From Collinsella sp. (GTDB lineage: Bacteria > Actinomycetota > Coriobacteriia > Coriobacteriales > Coriobacteriaceae): a DNA stretch of 64,000 bases. Within the stretch, counting starts at the first letter, position 1. Every line of letters begins with the position of its first letter. Below are positions 1-9,162 of this stretch, in pieces. The position numbers and the translations under genes are program-made. The notes under the pieces are model-generated. The model ran no database searches, had not been told where the DNA came from, and was given only the letters and a program-made list of their open reading frames with translations. The stretch covers positions 12,822 through 76,821 of the forward strand of contig JAHYYL010000009.1 of the NCBI GenBank assembly GCA_019424965.1. The letters run 5' to 3'.

Positions 1-230
1 GGGTCCTGGCCAATGATGGCATCGAGCATGATCTGCTCGTGATTGCCCTTGAGCACGTGGGCGTTGGGCAGCGAGCGCACGAGCTTAATAACGCCGACCG
101 GATCGGGCCCGCGATCGATCATGTCGCCCAGCACGTACAGCGTGTCGTCGGACGTCAACGAGATCTTAGACAGGGCCTCGTCAAGCGCACGCACGTGCCC
201 GTGAGCATCAGATGTCACATAGATCGCCAT
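1..230 (-). CDS. Metallophosphoesterase, partial (cut by left edge)
   Basis: This is the N-terminal part (76 codons) of a calcineurin-like phosphoesterase reading leftwards off the window. It starts MAIYVTSDAHGH and shows the family's metal-binding motifs in order: SDAHG near residue 7, GDMIDRG near residue 35 and GNHEQ near residue 61. The ATG at 230 has an AGGAGAG Shine-Dalgarno seven bases upstream. The motif spacing resembles the ApaH/PrpE-type serine/threonine phosphatase and dinucleoside tetraphosphatase group, but without the C-terminal half the substrate cannot be named. It diverges from the antiporter gene at 484. Confidence 0.85.
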   Translation of the reverse strand, partial: MAIYVTSDAHGHVRALDEALSKISLTSDDTLYVLGDMIDRGPDPVGVIKLVRSLPNAHVLKGNHEQIMLDAIIGQD

Positions 231-483
231 GGTACGCCTCTCCTTGCATTGCGGTCTAAGCCCGGCGCCGCAACTAAAACTTCAAGTTGAACTTAAACGT
301 TACCCATTGTACTCCGTTGCAATAAAGCTGGAAAGGGTTTCCGAGCAGAGGCAAAGACGGCAGCCGTCTATGACGATATCGCGCACGCCCGTAATCCGCC
401 CCCATAAACCCACCACCTTTGGGTACAAATAACCGCAGACAACTGACCGTGCCACGCCAACCACCCAGGAGCGGACACTATCC

Positions 484-2085
484 ATGAACCAGATACTTCT
501 CTTTATCGGCCTCGTCATCATTTTGTGCCTGACCATCAAACCCGTCGGCAAAAAACTCCCCTTCCCCACCCTCCTCATCTTTATTGCGCTCGGCATGCTG
601 CTCGGCGTCAACGGTCCGGCGCACATCGACTTTAGCGACTACGCGCTCACCGAAACCGTCTGCAGCACGGCGCTGCTGTTCATCATGTTCTACGGCGGCT
701 TTAACACCAACATCGACCGTGCCAAACCCGTCGCCGTGCCCGCGGTACTGCTGAGCACGCTCGGCGTCGTCATCACTGCCGGCATTACGGGTGCGTTTGC
801 GCACTTCGTGCTGGGTTTTGACTGGATTGGTGGCCTGCTGCTGGGATCGGTCGTGGCATCCACTGACGCGGCCAGCGTCTTTAGCGTGCTGCGCGAGCAC
901 AGCCTGTCGCTGAGGGGCGGCACCGACTCGCTGCTCGAGGTCGAATCGGGCTCCAACGACCCCGTCGCCTACATGCTCACCGCGGTACTTGCCACCCTCG
1001 CAGCTGGCGGCGACATCAACATTCCCATACTGCTGGCCAAGCAGGTCATCCTGGGTGTAGGCCTAGGCCTTGCCATCGGCTGGGCGGCGGGCCGCCTGAT
1101 TGAACGCGCACACGCAACGGCCGAGGGTGCGCAGACTATCTTTTTGTTCGCCGTGGCGATCATCGCCTACGCGCTGCCGAGCTACCTGGGTGGCAACGGC
1201 TTTTTGGCCGTGTACCTGGCCGGCATTGTGCTGGGCGCGAGCGACATCACCGGCAAGGTCGAGATGGCGCACTTCTTCGACACCCTCACCGAGATGGCCG
1301 AGATGACCATTTTCTTTTTGCTCGGCCTGCTCGTGACGCCCGCCCGCCTGCCGCAAATGCTGCTGCCGGGCCTGGCGCTCATGGCGTTTATGCTCTTTGC
1401 GAGCCGCCCCATCGCCGTCGGTCTGCTGCTGGCGCCCTTTAAGACGAGCCCTCGCCAGGTCGCGCTCGTAAGCTGGGCGGGCTTGCGCGGCGCGGCTTCG
1501 GTCGTCTTTAGCCTCTTTGCCGTGGTGACCGGCGTTCCCGGCGGACACGACCTATTTGACCTGGTGTTTGTGATTGCCGTATCGAGCATTGTGGTGCAGG
1601 GTTCGCTACTGCCAGCGGTGGCGAAGAAACTCGATATGATCGATGCGGCCGGCGACGTGCGCCGCACCTTTAACGACTACCGCGACGAGGACGGCATGTC
1701 GTTTGTAAAGCTCAAGGTGGGCGCTGGTCATCCGTTTGCCGGGCGCTCGCTCGCCGATATTGGCAGCGCGACGGACATGCTCGTGGTCCTGGTGCTGCGC
1801 GACGGGGCGCACCCGGTACTGCCCAATGGCGACACCGTGATCCAAGAAGGCGACCTTCTGGTTATGGCCGCGCCAACGTTTGAAGAGCGTGCCGAGGTTA
1901 CGCTACGCGAGGTCACCGTAACGCCCCATGGACGCCTGGCCGGTCAGCGCCTGCGCGACGTGCCGCAAGGCAAGCACCCGTTTATCGTCGTGATGCTCAA
2001 GCGCGAAGGCCAAACGATCATCCCCGACGGCGACACCCTAATATACGCCGGCGACGAAGCCGTCATCGCCACGCTGGCGTCGTAG
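484..2085 (+). CDS. K+/H+ (or Na+/H+) antiporter, CPA1 NhaP2/CvrA type
   Basis: A 533-residue integral membrane antiporter that would exchange K+ or Na+ for protons at the cytoplasmic membrane. About 12 hydrophobic segments fill residues 1-390. They include the conserved cation/proton core (ASTDAASVF near 122, ESGSNDP near 152). The cytosolic tail holds RCK_C/TrkA_C-like modules at about 405-475 and 476-533 (GRSLADIG, EGDLLVMA, AGDEAVIA), the layout of NhaP2/CvrA proteins, where the tail binds a regulatory ligand. An AGGAG lies about 12 bases before the ATG, somewhat far. It is monocistronic as seen. Ion specificity cannot be read from the sequence. Confidence 0.85.
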   Translation: MNQILLFIGLVIILCLTIKPVGKKLPFPTLLIFIALGMLLGVNGPAHIDFSDYALTETVCSTALLFIMFYGGFNTNIDRAKPVAVPAVLLSTLGVVITAGITGAFAHFVLGFDWIGGLLLGSVVASTDAASVFSVLREHSLSLRGGTDSLLEVESGSNDPVAYMLTAVLATLAAGGDINIPILLAKQVILGVGLGLAIGWAAGRLIERAHATAEGAQTIFLFAVAIIAYALPSYLGGNGFLAVYLAGIVLGASDITGKVEMAHFFDTLTEMAEMTIFFLLGLLVTPARLPQMLLPGLALMAFMLFASRPIAVGLLLAPFKTSPRQVALVSWAGLRGAASVVFSLFAVVTGVPGGHDLFDLVFVIAVSSIVVQGSLLPAVAKKLDMIDAAGDVRRTFNDYRDEDGMSFVKLKVGAGHPFAGRSLADIGSATDMLVVLVLRDGAHPVLPNGDTVIQEGDLLVMAAPTFEERAEVTLREVTVTPHGRLAGQRLRDVPQGKHPFIVVMLKREGQTIIPDGDTLIYAGDEAVIATLAS

Positions 2086-2411
2086 TGGCTAGGGGTAGCC
2101 GTCCCGAATTGACCATATTTGAGCATAAATCGCCCCGGCTAGGATCTCGTTGCGGACAATTAGCGTCTCTCAAAACTAAGTGAGTAGACTTTTACCGAAT
2201 CGCCGACCACGTCACCAAAGCACAAGTCTGTGACCTGCGAGTTTGTTAAAGCAAATTTGTCGTGTGCTCAGGATTTCCAATAAAGCCTACTCACTTAGCC
2301 AGCAGGCAGTCAAAAAAGAACGGTCGCGAGCTCATTAGACTCCATTGCGACGGTTTATCGTTCATCTTCGCGCAGCCGCGGGTGCAGACGCCCCGTCTCA
2401 AATTAGCTACC
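2086..2411. other. Gene-free stretch between antiporter and BREX tail
   Basis: This 326-base gap separates the convergent antiporter gene and the end of the BREX transcript. It holds no convincing ORF or RNA gene. It is AT-richer than its surroundings and contains the inverted repeat listed at 2176-2298. I see no strong T-tailed terminator. Confidence 0.6.
2176..2298. repeat. Inverted repeat bounding a 123-bp segment
   Basis: CTAAGTGAGTAG at 2176-2187 is repeated as an exact 12-base inverse complement at 2287-2298. Similarity continues inward for about five more bases with one mismatch (ACTTT versus GCTTT). The enclosed 99 bases have no ORF. The layout could be a miniature inverted-repeat element, a long-range stem or a recombination footprint. 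No flanking target duplication is evident. Confidence 0.6.
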
Positions 2412-2603
2412 CTAGTCATCGTCGACGGCAAAGTCGCGGAGGTCGAGACCCTCGCGTTCGGCTCGGGCTAGGAGCTCTTGGGGCGACTCGTCCTCGATAT
2501 CCATCACGTCGAGCATGGCAGCGGGAAAGCCAACGCCTGCCGCACTCCCCGCACGATCGAGCTGACTCTCGCGCAGCTGATCTACATCAACGTCGATCTT
2601 CAA
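2412..2603 (-). CDS. Small acidic protein, last gene of the BREX transcript
   Basis: A 63-residue acidic protein (MKIDVDVDQLRES...DLRDFAVDDD) of unknown function. It probably starts at TTG (2603), because a strong AGGAGG sits seven bases upstream. It is co-directional with brxL and follows the gene ending at 2631 by 27 bases, so it is probably the last cistron of the BREX operon. The middle (residues 28-55) is a likely amphipathic helix. It has no Cys, no membrane segment and no recognised domain. A small accessory or antitoxin-like role would be a guess. Confidence 0.55.
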   Translation of the reverse strand: MKIDVDVDQLRESQLDRAGSAAGVGFPAAMLDVMDIEDESPQELLARAEREGLDLRDFAVDDD

Positions 2604-2630
2604 GATGAAACCTCCTACCAGACCAGGACC

Positions 2631-2981
2631 CTACTCACTAGCACCGAGCGCGTCCACGGCAGCAACAAAAGCCGCAACCTGCTTGTCGTCCATCTGCGTG
2701 GCCAGGCGCCCCACGGGTTCATCGTAGGCGAACTGCACCTTATCGATAAAGCAATCCCAAGCACGCTCATCTACGCGCACGGCGGCCTCGCAATACTGGC
2801 TGAGCTTTTTGAGTCCATACCAAAACGCATTCACATGGCGCGCGGGATCCTCGTCAAACACGCCATCGTAGCAACGTCCGTTAAACTCGCGCATGCGCGC
2901 CACGGCAACCTCGAGCGAGTCGCCGCCCTCAGTCGAAGCCTCATCTACCAGCTCGCCGAACAGTATGCCTGGTTGCACCAT
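2631..2981 (-). CDS. Unknown protein, second part of a possibly frameshifted BREX-adjacent gene
   Basis: A 116-residue ORF (MVQPGILFGELVDEAS...VAAVDALGASE) that I do not recognise. It overlaps the end of the 345-residue ORF at 2941-3978 by 41 bases in another frame. The upstream frame ends in a low-complexity Arg-rich tail (TRHTVRRAGR) that looks like out-of-frame translation, while this frame reads as ordinary helical protein from the overlap onward. Either one gene of about 460 codons has suffered a frameshift near 2975, or this is an overlapping, translationally coupled gene starting at ATG 2981. The Shine-Dalgarno for that ATG is weak, which favours the frameshift. Confidence 0.5.
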   Translation of the reverse strand: MVQPGILFGELVDEASTEGGDSLEVAVARMREFNGRCYDGVFDEDPARHVNAFWYGLKKLSQYCEAAVRVDERAWDCFIDKVQFAYDEPVGRLATQMDDKQVAAFVAAVDALGASE

Positions 2982-3978
2982 CGTACTCGCCCACCAGCAC
3001 GTCCTCATCAAGCCGAGAATCGTAGTCCAAATAGCTCGTGCCACAACAAATGCCGTGCGGGGAGCCCGTGCCAAACGCACAGAACAACCCGCCGTCGGCA
3101 ACAACACGGCGGTAGGTCACAAACGACTTCTTAACCTGAGCGAGCAACTCGGAAAGCTCCCCGGTATCGCACGCCGTCTCGCACGCAACGCACGCAGACT
3201 CGGGCAACGATACCGGCTCCACCGTGCTCCTCGCAATGCGGACGGCGCGCTCCGCCCGATATGCCTGTGCCGCCAAGCGCGCTCGCTGCGCAGCGCCGCG
3301 CACGTTGGTAAGTTCACGCTCCAACACCACATCACCAGCAACATCACCGGCCACGTCGCCCACAAACCCGTCAGCGCTCTGCGGGCCAGTCGCGCTCAGC
3401 TCGGACTCAAACGTCGCTGCGATCATGCCCGCAAGGTCCGTCGCATCGGCGGCACAATGCAACTGCTCCAGCTGCGTACACAGCAGGTCGGCATCCAAAG
3501 GCACGGCATCCACAACGCGCACGTCATTCAGGCGCGCCACGGACTGCAGCACCATAGCTCCCGCAGCATCGTACGCTGCACGAACCCTGGCCGCCGTATT
3601 GGCCCGTAACTTTACCTCGATAAACGAAAGCGTCTGCTCCAGGCGCGCCAGCAACTCGGCCTTGTCCTCCATGCGCAAAAAGGCAGCATAGCGGCGCTCC
3701 ATCTGCAGCGGACCCGCAACGCCCGCCTGCTTGCGAGCGCGTGCAAGCGCAGCGCCCTCAACACGGCGAACATACCCGTCAACAGCCCGCACGGCAGAGT
3801 CGCGCGCAGCGTGCTCGGCAGCCTCGACGCCCCTAAGTACGCCCAGCAGCTCGCGGGAGCGCGCCTTGCGCACCAACTCTCCGCGATCGTACTGCTCAAG
3901 CGCCGCCTGGCGCTTGGCCACCGATTCAAAGCCAAACAGCTCGTCGAGCAGCTCACCAACAGAACGCTCGTCCGCCAT
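2941..3978 (-). CDS. Unknown helical protein downstream of brxL
   Basis: A 345-residue, Ala/Arg/Glu-rich, largely helical protein of unknown function. It starts at ATG 3978 with a perfect AGGAGG seven bases upstream, 77 bases after the brxL stop and on the same strand, so it is probably part of the BREX transcript. It carries a short internal repeat (GDVAGDVAGDV near residue 207) and Cys pairs towards the end (CVACETAC, ICCG). No Walker, methyltransferase or nuclease motif is visible. The last 10-15 residues look out of frame, and sensible coding resumes in the ORF at 2631-2981. It is not one of the six core BREX proteins, and its role is unknown. Confidence 0.6.
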   Translation of the reverse strand: MADERSVGELLDELFGFESVAKRQAALEQYDRGELVRKARSRELLGVLRGVEAAEHAARDSAVRAVDGYVRRVEGAALARARKQAGVAGPLQMERRYAAFLRMEDKAELLARLEQTLSFIEVKLRANTAARVRAAYDAAGAMVLQSVARLNDVRVVDAVPLDADLLCTQLEQLHCAADATDLAGMIAATFESELSATGPQSADGFVGDVAGDVAGDVVLERELTNVRGAAQRARLAAQAYRAERAVRIARSTVEPVSLPESACVACETACDTGELSELLAQVKKSFVTYRRVVADGGLFCAFGTGSPHGICCGTSYLDYDSRLDEDVLVGEYDGATRHTVRRAGR

Positions 3979-4055
3979 GGAAAGGCCTCCTCACGCACTA
4001 CGCACCAACTGTTCGCGGAACGCCCGAGCACCGGACGCCCCGCACGCTCGCACCC

Positions 4056-6419
4056 CTACAGATCCAGCGCCTTTTTCGCGGCATCGACCGGGTCGCCATC
4101 CATGTAGAACACCGGGCTCAGCCCCGAGATAATCTCGGACGAAACGCTCTGCAGACCCGCGATGGCACTCAGCGGCAAAATCACACGCTTGGCGCCGGCG
4201 TTTTTGGCCACGCGCATAATGTCCTCGAGCCCACGAATCTCGTCCATGGAGCCCGACATACGTAAGATTCCCGGAATCGCCAGCGCGGGCATCACCGGAC
4301 GGTTGCACGCCGCAGAGCACAGGCCCACAAACTCGGCGAGCGAAACTTCTTCGGACAGGCCCTTGCTCTGCAGGTCGTTGTAGAACAGCAAATAATCCTT
4401 GGAGCCGATGTGCATGCCCGGCGCCACGCGGTTCGCCAGGTTCACAAAGTTGTCGAACGCGGCCTCCAGCGTATCGCGCACCGGCTTGTTAAAGGCCACG
4501 CCCTCGTGCTTAAACTTGCACTCGCCGGCAACGGCCTTGTTCTCCAACTTGTACACGGCAACCTCGCCGCCCTGCGACCTGCCCACGCCAAACACGTGAC
4601 CGGACAGCAGCGGCCCGTCGGGAATCAGCGTATCCTCGGACTGCTCGGGCACGCGCACCACGTGCACGTCCTGCGGATTGTCGGCATCCATATAGCCCAG
4701 GTTGACGTCGATAAACTCGACGCCCGCCATAATCTTGAGCTGCTCCTTTACGCGGCGACGGCCCTCGATGGCGTAGTCCAGCAGCCAACGAACGTCGTCC
4801 TTGTCCATAGCCTCGTCGGGGAACAGCAGCTTGGCCAGGCCGCTAAAGGACTTGCGCACGGCGATCTCGTCACGCTTGTTAAAGTCGCTGTTAAAGCGGA
4901 AGTAGCGGTCGATATGATGCGTAAAGTCCTTGCGGCGCATCTCCTTGCAAAACTCCGACAGGCAGTCGGTGATTAAGCCGTAATGCCCGGTCAGCAGGCT
5001 CGAGCGCATCTTGGGAATCTCCCAGCCCGGCAGGTAATAGTGGATACGGTCGAAGAAGGCCGAATCGTTGTTAAACTCCGGCGGGAACGGATCAAACAGG
5101 TGCGTGGTCTTAAGAACGTTTTGCACGGTGTCGTTGATGTTGCCCTCAAAGACCATGGAGGCATCGGCGTTAATCTGGTCGCGGCCACGCGCGTAGCTGC
5201 CGCTGGCCATGTAGTCCTTCATGATCTGCACGGCGTTGGTGTCCTTAAAGCGCATGCCGGCGACCTCGTCGAACGTCACGCAATCCCAGTGACCCACCAA
5301 GCCCACGCGATCGGCGCGCATGGAGTTCATGCGGCCGAACAGGTTGGCCGTGGTGGTCTGCCCGCCCGAAAGCAAGATGGCGTAGGGCGAGACCTCTTTG
5401 TAGATATGGCTCTTGCCGGTACCGCGGGGACCAAGCTCGCACAGGTTATAGTTGCGCTCGATCAGCGGCACCATGCGCTCGATAAAATGCAGGCGCTCCT
5501 TCTCCGAAAGCTCGCTGGGCTCATAGCCGGCAGAGCGCAGCAGCATGTTGAGCCACTCGTCGCGCGAGAAATACTGGCGCTCGTCGATCATGGCGTCCAG
5601 GTCCAGGTTGGGCATCTGGATGGGCGTGAGCGAGGCCACGCTAAACGGAGAGTCCTCGGGCCCGCGCTTTTTGCGCTTGGCCTTGGAGCGGCGCGGCGCA
5701 TCATCGCCAAAGACCTCCATGCCAAACTCGTCTTCCTCTTCCATGGGATGACGATACTCGATACTCATGATGCACCAAATGCCGCCCTGCAGAATCTTGG
5801 AGTAGTCGCGCACGTACTCGGCCGGCATCACAAACGGCTCAATGGTCAGATTGGCAAACGACGCCACGTAGATGTCTTTGTACTCGTCGAGCTTGGCCGT
5901 CACCTTATCGATGATGGTAAAGCGCCCCAGCTCGCGAATCTTGGACTTGATGCGCTCGGACTCGTCGGGGCGCACATAGTTATCGGTGAGAATCTTGCGG
6001 ATGCGCTCCAGGCCCTCCGCCACGGCATCCTCGTCGTCTGTTGAGCAGTACATGCCCAGCAAGTACTCCAGCACAAAGGTAGGCACGTTGGCGCCACGCT
6101 TCATAAGGGCCGTGAGGTCCTTGCGCACGATCTTGCCGCCAAAGTGCTCGAGCAGCTTGCCGTCCAGTACATCCATGTCATAGCCGTCGTCCTCGGGAGC
6201 GTCGGCCACGGCCTGGGCATAGCCATCGGTCGAGGACTCGTCCTCGGCGGGTGCCGCAACCTCATCGGGCGCAGCGGCCGCCACCGGCTCCAGAACAGGC
6301 GCGGCGGCCACGGCCTCCGGGGCAGGCACAGCCTCCACCGCAGGCACCGCGGCCTCCACCGGCGCACTCACATCAATCGAGGGAACTTCCCACAGATCGT
6401 CGTCATGGCTATCAAACAT
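4056..6419 (-). CDS. brxL: BREX type 1 Lon-like ATPase/protease BrxL
   Basis: A 787-residue BrxL, the AAA+/Lon-like component of type 1 BREX. The first 85 residues are an Ala/Pro/Glu-rich acidic linker. A conserved helical region follows, then an AAA+ ATPase with Walker A (GPRGTGKS, about residue 330), and a C-terminal Lon-protease-like domain ending near LSAIAGLQSVSSEIISGLSP. I chose ATG 6419 (MFDSHDDDLWE) over an upstream GTG because AGGAG lies eight bases before it. It follows pglZ by 11 bases. In characterised systems BrxL forms DNA-associated rings and is needed for defence. Confidence 0.93.
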   Translation of the reverse strand: MFDSHDDDLWEVPSIDVSAPVEAAVPAVEAVPAPEAVAAAPVLEPVAAAAPDEVAAPAEDESSTDGYAQAVADAPEDDGYDMDVLDGKLLEHFGGKIVRKDLTALMKRGANVPTFVLEYLLGMYCSTDDEDAVAEGLERIRKILTDNYVRPDESERIKSKIRELGRFTIIDKVTAKLDEYKDIYVASFANLTIEPFVMPAEYVRDYSKILQGGIWCIMSIEYRHPMEEEDEFGMEVFGDDAPRRSKAKRKKRGPEDSPFSVASLTPIQMPNLDLDAMIDERQYFSRDEWLNMLLRSAGYEPSELSEKERLHFIERMVPLIERNYNLCELGPRGTGKSHIYKEVSPYAILLSGGQTTTANLFGRMNSMRADRVGLVGHWDCVTFDEVAGMRFKDTNAVQIMKDYMASGSYARGRDQINADASMVFEGNINDTVQNVLKTTHLFDPFPPEFNNDSAFFDRIHYYLPGWEIPKMRSSLLTGHYGLITDCLSEFCKEMRRKDFTHHIDRYFRFNSDFNKRDEIAVRKSFSGLAKLLFPDEAMDKDDVRWLLDYAIEGRRRVKEQLKIMAGVEFIDVNLGYMDADNPQDVHVVRVPEQSEDTLIPDGPLLSGHVFGVGRSQGGEVAVYKLENKAVAGECKFKHEGVAFNKPVRDTLEAAFDNFVNLANRVAPGMHIGSKDYLLFYNDLQSKGLSEEVSLAEFVGLCSAACNRPVMPALAIPGILRMSGSMDEIRGLEDIMRVAKNAGAKRVILPLSAIAGLQSVSSEIISGLSPVFYMDGDPVDAAKKALDL

Positions 6420-6430
6420 AGGGCACACTC

Positions 6431-9139
6431 CTAAAAACCAAAGTCAGCAACAGGGGCAAACGAAACAGCGATGGTGTACGTCTCGCGCCAAACGATCTTG
6501 CCCGTCTCGCGCTCGCGGCAGACCAGATAGTACGGACCCTTGGCCGAGAATCCATCCGCTGCATGCAACGCAAACTTGGCATGCACCACGCGCTCCTGCG
6601 AGTTAACAGAAGTCTTGTTGGCATGCGCCTTGACCGTATCGCTCACCTCGTTGCCACTTGCATCGGTAAACACCAGCTCGTACTCGCACGGCAAGACCTT
6701 ACCTTGGGCAGGTTCTTCCTGGATCAAGTTGACCGAGAAGAGCGAGTTGGTCACTCGGCGTCCCTCGCTTAGCACGCGCAGCGTCGCCGCGCGCGTGTCG
6801 ACAAAGTCCTTGGAACCCGAGCGCGCACGCCAAAAACCGATAACGGGCACGCAGAGCTCCTGCAGGCTCATGCCGCCGTGGACGTAGTTGTTAGTGCCGC
6901 CGGGACGCTTGAAGTGCACGTTCTCGCGCGGGGCAAATCCCTCAAAACCGGCACCCAAACGTCCCATGCCAACATTAACAAACACCCCGCATGCCTCTTC
7001 CGAAAGCTTGGCCACGGCCTCGTTGGGCACCACCAGATGACGCTTGCCGTGCATGACAGGAGCGTCAAGGAAGGGAGGGTCTGGCTTGCCGAGCATCTGG
7101 CACTCGCTGAGCTCCCGACGCGTGTAGATAAAGCCGTGGTCCGCCGTTATAACAACACGCGCGCCCGGGGCGTCGGTGCACACGCGACGCGCCAACGCAG
7201 CAAGTTCCTCCACGGTGTCCGCACAGGCATCGAAGACGTCATCCTGCGTAGCGGCCTTCTCGCCCGTAGCATCGATCTTGTTGTGGTAGAGAAAAACGAG
7301 CTTGGAGTCCTTGAGCAGTGCCTTGCGCTCGGTTCCCGCCATGTTGAGGTATGCGCTCGAGCGCAAAGCGCGGGCCGTGGGCTCAACGTGGGTAAGTACG
7401 GCCTCGCGCTGCGGAGTCGTCGCAGTGGGCATGCCGTCAGCCAACACAAGCGAGCCATCCGCTGCAAGTTCAAGCGCTTGGTGCGGCAGCAGCGCGGGCA
7501 TGCCCACCTCGGTGATGGAGGGAAAGACCGCCTGCATGCTAGAAACCCTGACGTTGCCGCCGCGCTCGCGCTCGAGAAGCGCCGCGACATCACGGGCCAC
7601 CTCATAGCGCAGCGCGTCGCTTACGATAACGACCGTCGTTTTGGCAGACCCCACAAAGGTGGGCAGCACATGCCAGTAGAATTCATCCTGCCGTGCAGGG
7701 CCATCGATGTAGCCGCAATCGGCCCACTCCCCTTGCGCAGCGGATGTCCAGCAGGCATTGGCATCGGCCAAAAACCAGTTGCTGTAGAGATTCTCCGCCC
7801 AGTCCACCACGGCTCGGGCAGGCTCCTCGAGCACATCGCACTCGACAGAGCGCGCCCGCAAATACGCGGTGCACATATGGCGATAGGCAGCATCCATGGA
7901 ATACCAATCGGACGTATAGGCATCCCACACCTGCTGGGGTTGCGCCAGATGGAACCCGCCCGCGTGTGCCTGCCTAAACGCGCACATATCGGCCACAGCG
8001 GCAAGCAAGTCAAAGTAGCTCTCAACACGACGGTACCAGCTTAGGTCGCAACGGCGCGCAGCAAATGCGCGCGCACTCTCAACACGGTCCGCACCCTGAG
8101 CAAACGAGCTGAACAACTGTGAGAGCACAGCCTCGTTGACGCACGGGAACACGTCAAGCGAGACCAACGCATCGATTGGCAGGGTCTCGAACCGCGCAAA
8201 GAGTCCACGGGCATCCTCTACCAAACGGCAGATCTCAAATAGGTCCTCGCTCGATGCCTGGACATCGGCGGCCCGGTCCCACGTACGCACCGCCTCAAGA
8301 CAATAGGGGCCGTAGGCGGGAGCCACATAGCTTTCGAGTCCCTTGAGCGCCCCCTCGGGAAGCGCGGTGGATGCCGCCGTAAGGAGCACATGGGATGCAA
8401 GCATAAGCAGTGAGTCGCGCTCGTACAGCGGCCCATCAAACCCATAGCAGCGCAGCATAAAGGCAGAGAGGACGTCGCGCAAGCTGTACTTATCCACCAG
8501 CGCAGCCAGCGCCTCGGGGCCCTCGTGCAGCAGTGTGGCCATGCAGCCGCGCAGCACAAACGCGGGCCGCGCGTCGCCCGGCTCCTTGCCGCCAAAGATC
8601 ACCGTAAGGATTCCAAGCTCGATATCGGATGCGCCCGCGGCGTGCGGAACGCACGCGGCAAACTTAGCACAGCGGGTCTTGGCATCAAAGAAGGTCTTGT
8701 GCTCGCGCAGGCTCTCGCGCACGGCGTCGATATTCTCGATGCCCAGCTGATCAGCTAAAAGCGAAAGATAGTCAGCCTGGAACTGATCGGCATACAGCTC
8801 AACATCGGCAAGCCAATCGCCCTCAAGCCTGCCGCGCGGGCAACGGCGATACAGCAAGATATCGTTCGCAAGGTCATCGCGGTTGATGTGCTTCTTGACG
8901 GCAAACATGCGGCCCTCGCAGGCCTCAACAAACCGCACCGGACGCTCAAAGTCACCGTGAGCAGGCATTACGCCGGCATCGGCCCCCACGCCGTCGAAAC
9001 CCTCGGCAGCCAATCGCTCAAACTCAGGAGCAAACTCGCCGTCCGCATCGTGCCAAACCACCACACGGCGCGGCGCGCATGCGGACAACGGCTGCAAAAA
9101 CCGCAGCTTAAGCTGTTCTTCTACATCGATCTTGGGCAT
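6431..9139 (-). CDS. pglZ: BREX type 1 alkaline-phosphatase-fold protein PglZ
   Basis: A 902-residue PglZ, the signature protein of BREX and Pgl systems. The central part has the alkaline-phosphatase/sulfatase-like core: IVSDALRYEVARDVA near residue 505 and ITADHGFIYTRRE near residue 665. These supply the metal-binding Asp and the DHG motif. The N-terminal 450 residues are the helical region seen in type 1 proteins. ATG 9139 has AAGGA five bases upstream. It lies 23 bases after the pglX C-terminal ORF and 11 bases before brxL, so it is co-transcribed. No inactivating lesion is visible. PglZ works with PglX in host methylation and phage exclusion; its enzymatic reaction is not settled. Confidence 0.93.
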   Translation of the reverse strand: MPKIDVEEQLKLRFLQPLSACAPRRVVVWHDADGEFAPEFERLAAEGFDGVGADAGVMPAHGDFERPVRFVEACEGRMFAVKKHINRDDLANDILLYRRCPRGRLEGDWLADVELYADQFQADYLSLLADQLGIENIDAVRESLREHKTFFDAKTRCAKFAACVPHAAGASDIELGILTVIFGGKEPGDARPAFVLRGCMATLLHEGPEALAALVDKYSLRDVLSAFMLRCYGFDGPLYERDSLLMLASHVLLTAASTALPEGALKGLESYVAPAYGPYCLEAVRTWDRAADVQASSEDLFEICRLVEDARGLFARFETLPIDALVSLDVFPCVNEAVLSQLFSSFAQGADRVESARAFAARRCDLSWYRRVESYFDLLAAVADMCAFRQAHAGGFHLAQPQQVWDAYTSDWYSMDAAYRHMCTAYLRARSVECDVLEEPARAVVDWAENLYSNWFLADANACWTSAAQGEWADCGYIDGPARQDEFYWHVLPTFVGSAKTTVVIVSDALRYEVARDVAALLERERGGNVRVSSMQAVFPSITEVGMPALLPHQALELAADGSLVLADGMPTATTPQREAVLTHVEPTARALRSSAYLNMAGTERKALLKDSKLVFLYHNKIDATGEKAATQDDVFDACADTVEELAALARRVCTDAPGARVVITADHGFIYTRRELSECQMLGKPDPPFLDAPVMHGKRHLVVPNEAVAKLSEEACGVFVNVGMGRLGAGFEGFAPRENVHFKRPGGTNNYVHGGMSLQELCVPVIGFWRARSGSKDFVDTRAATLRVLSEGRRVTNSLFSVNLIQEEPAQGKVLPCEYELVFTDASGNEVSDTVKAHANKTSVNSQERVVHAKFALHAADGFSAKGPYYLVCRERETGKIVWRETYTIAVSFAPVADFGF

Positions 9140-9162
9140 GAATATCCTTACCGTATCTGCAT

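Noticed and set aside
2941..2990. Programmed ribosomal frameshift in the gene after brxL
   Set aside because: No slippery heptamer or downstream stimulatory structure is visible near the switch; mutation, overlap or sequencing error is simpler.
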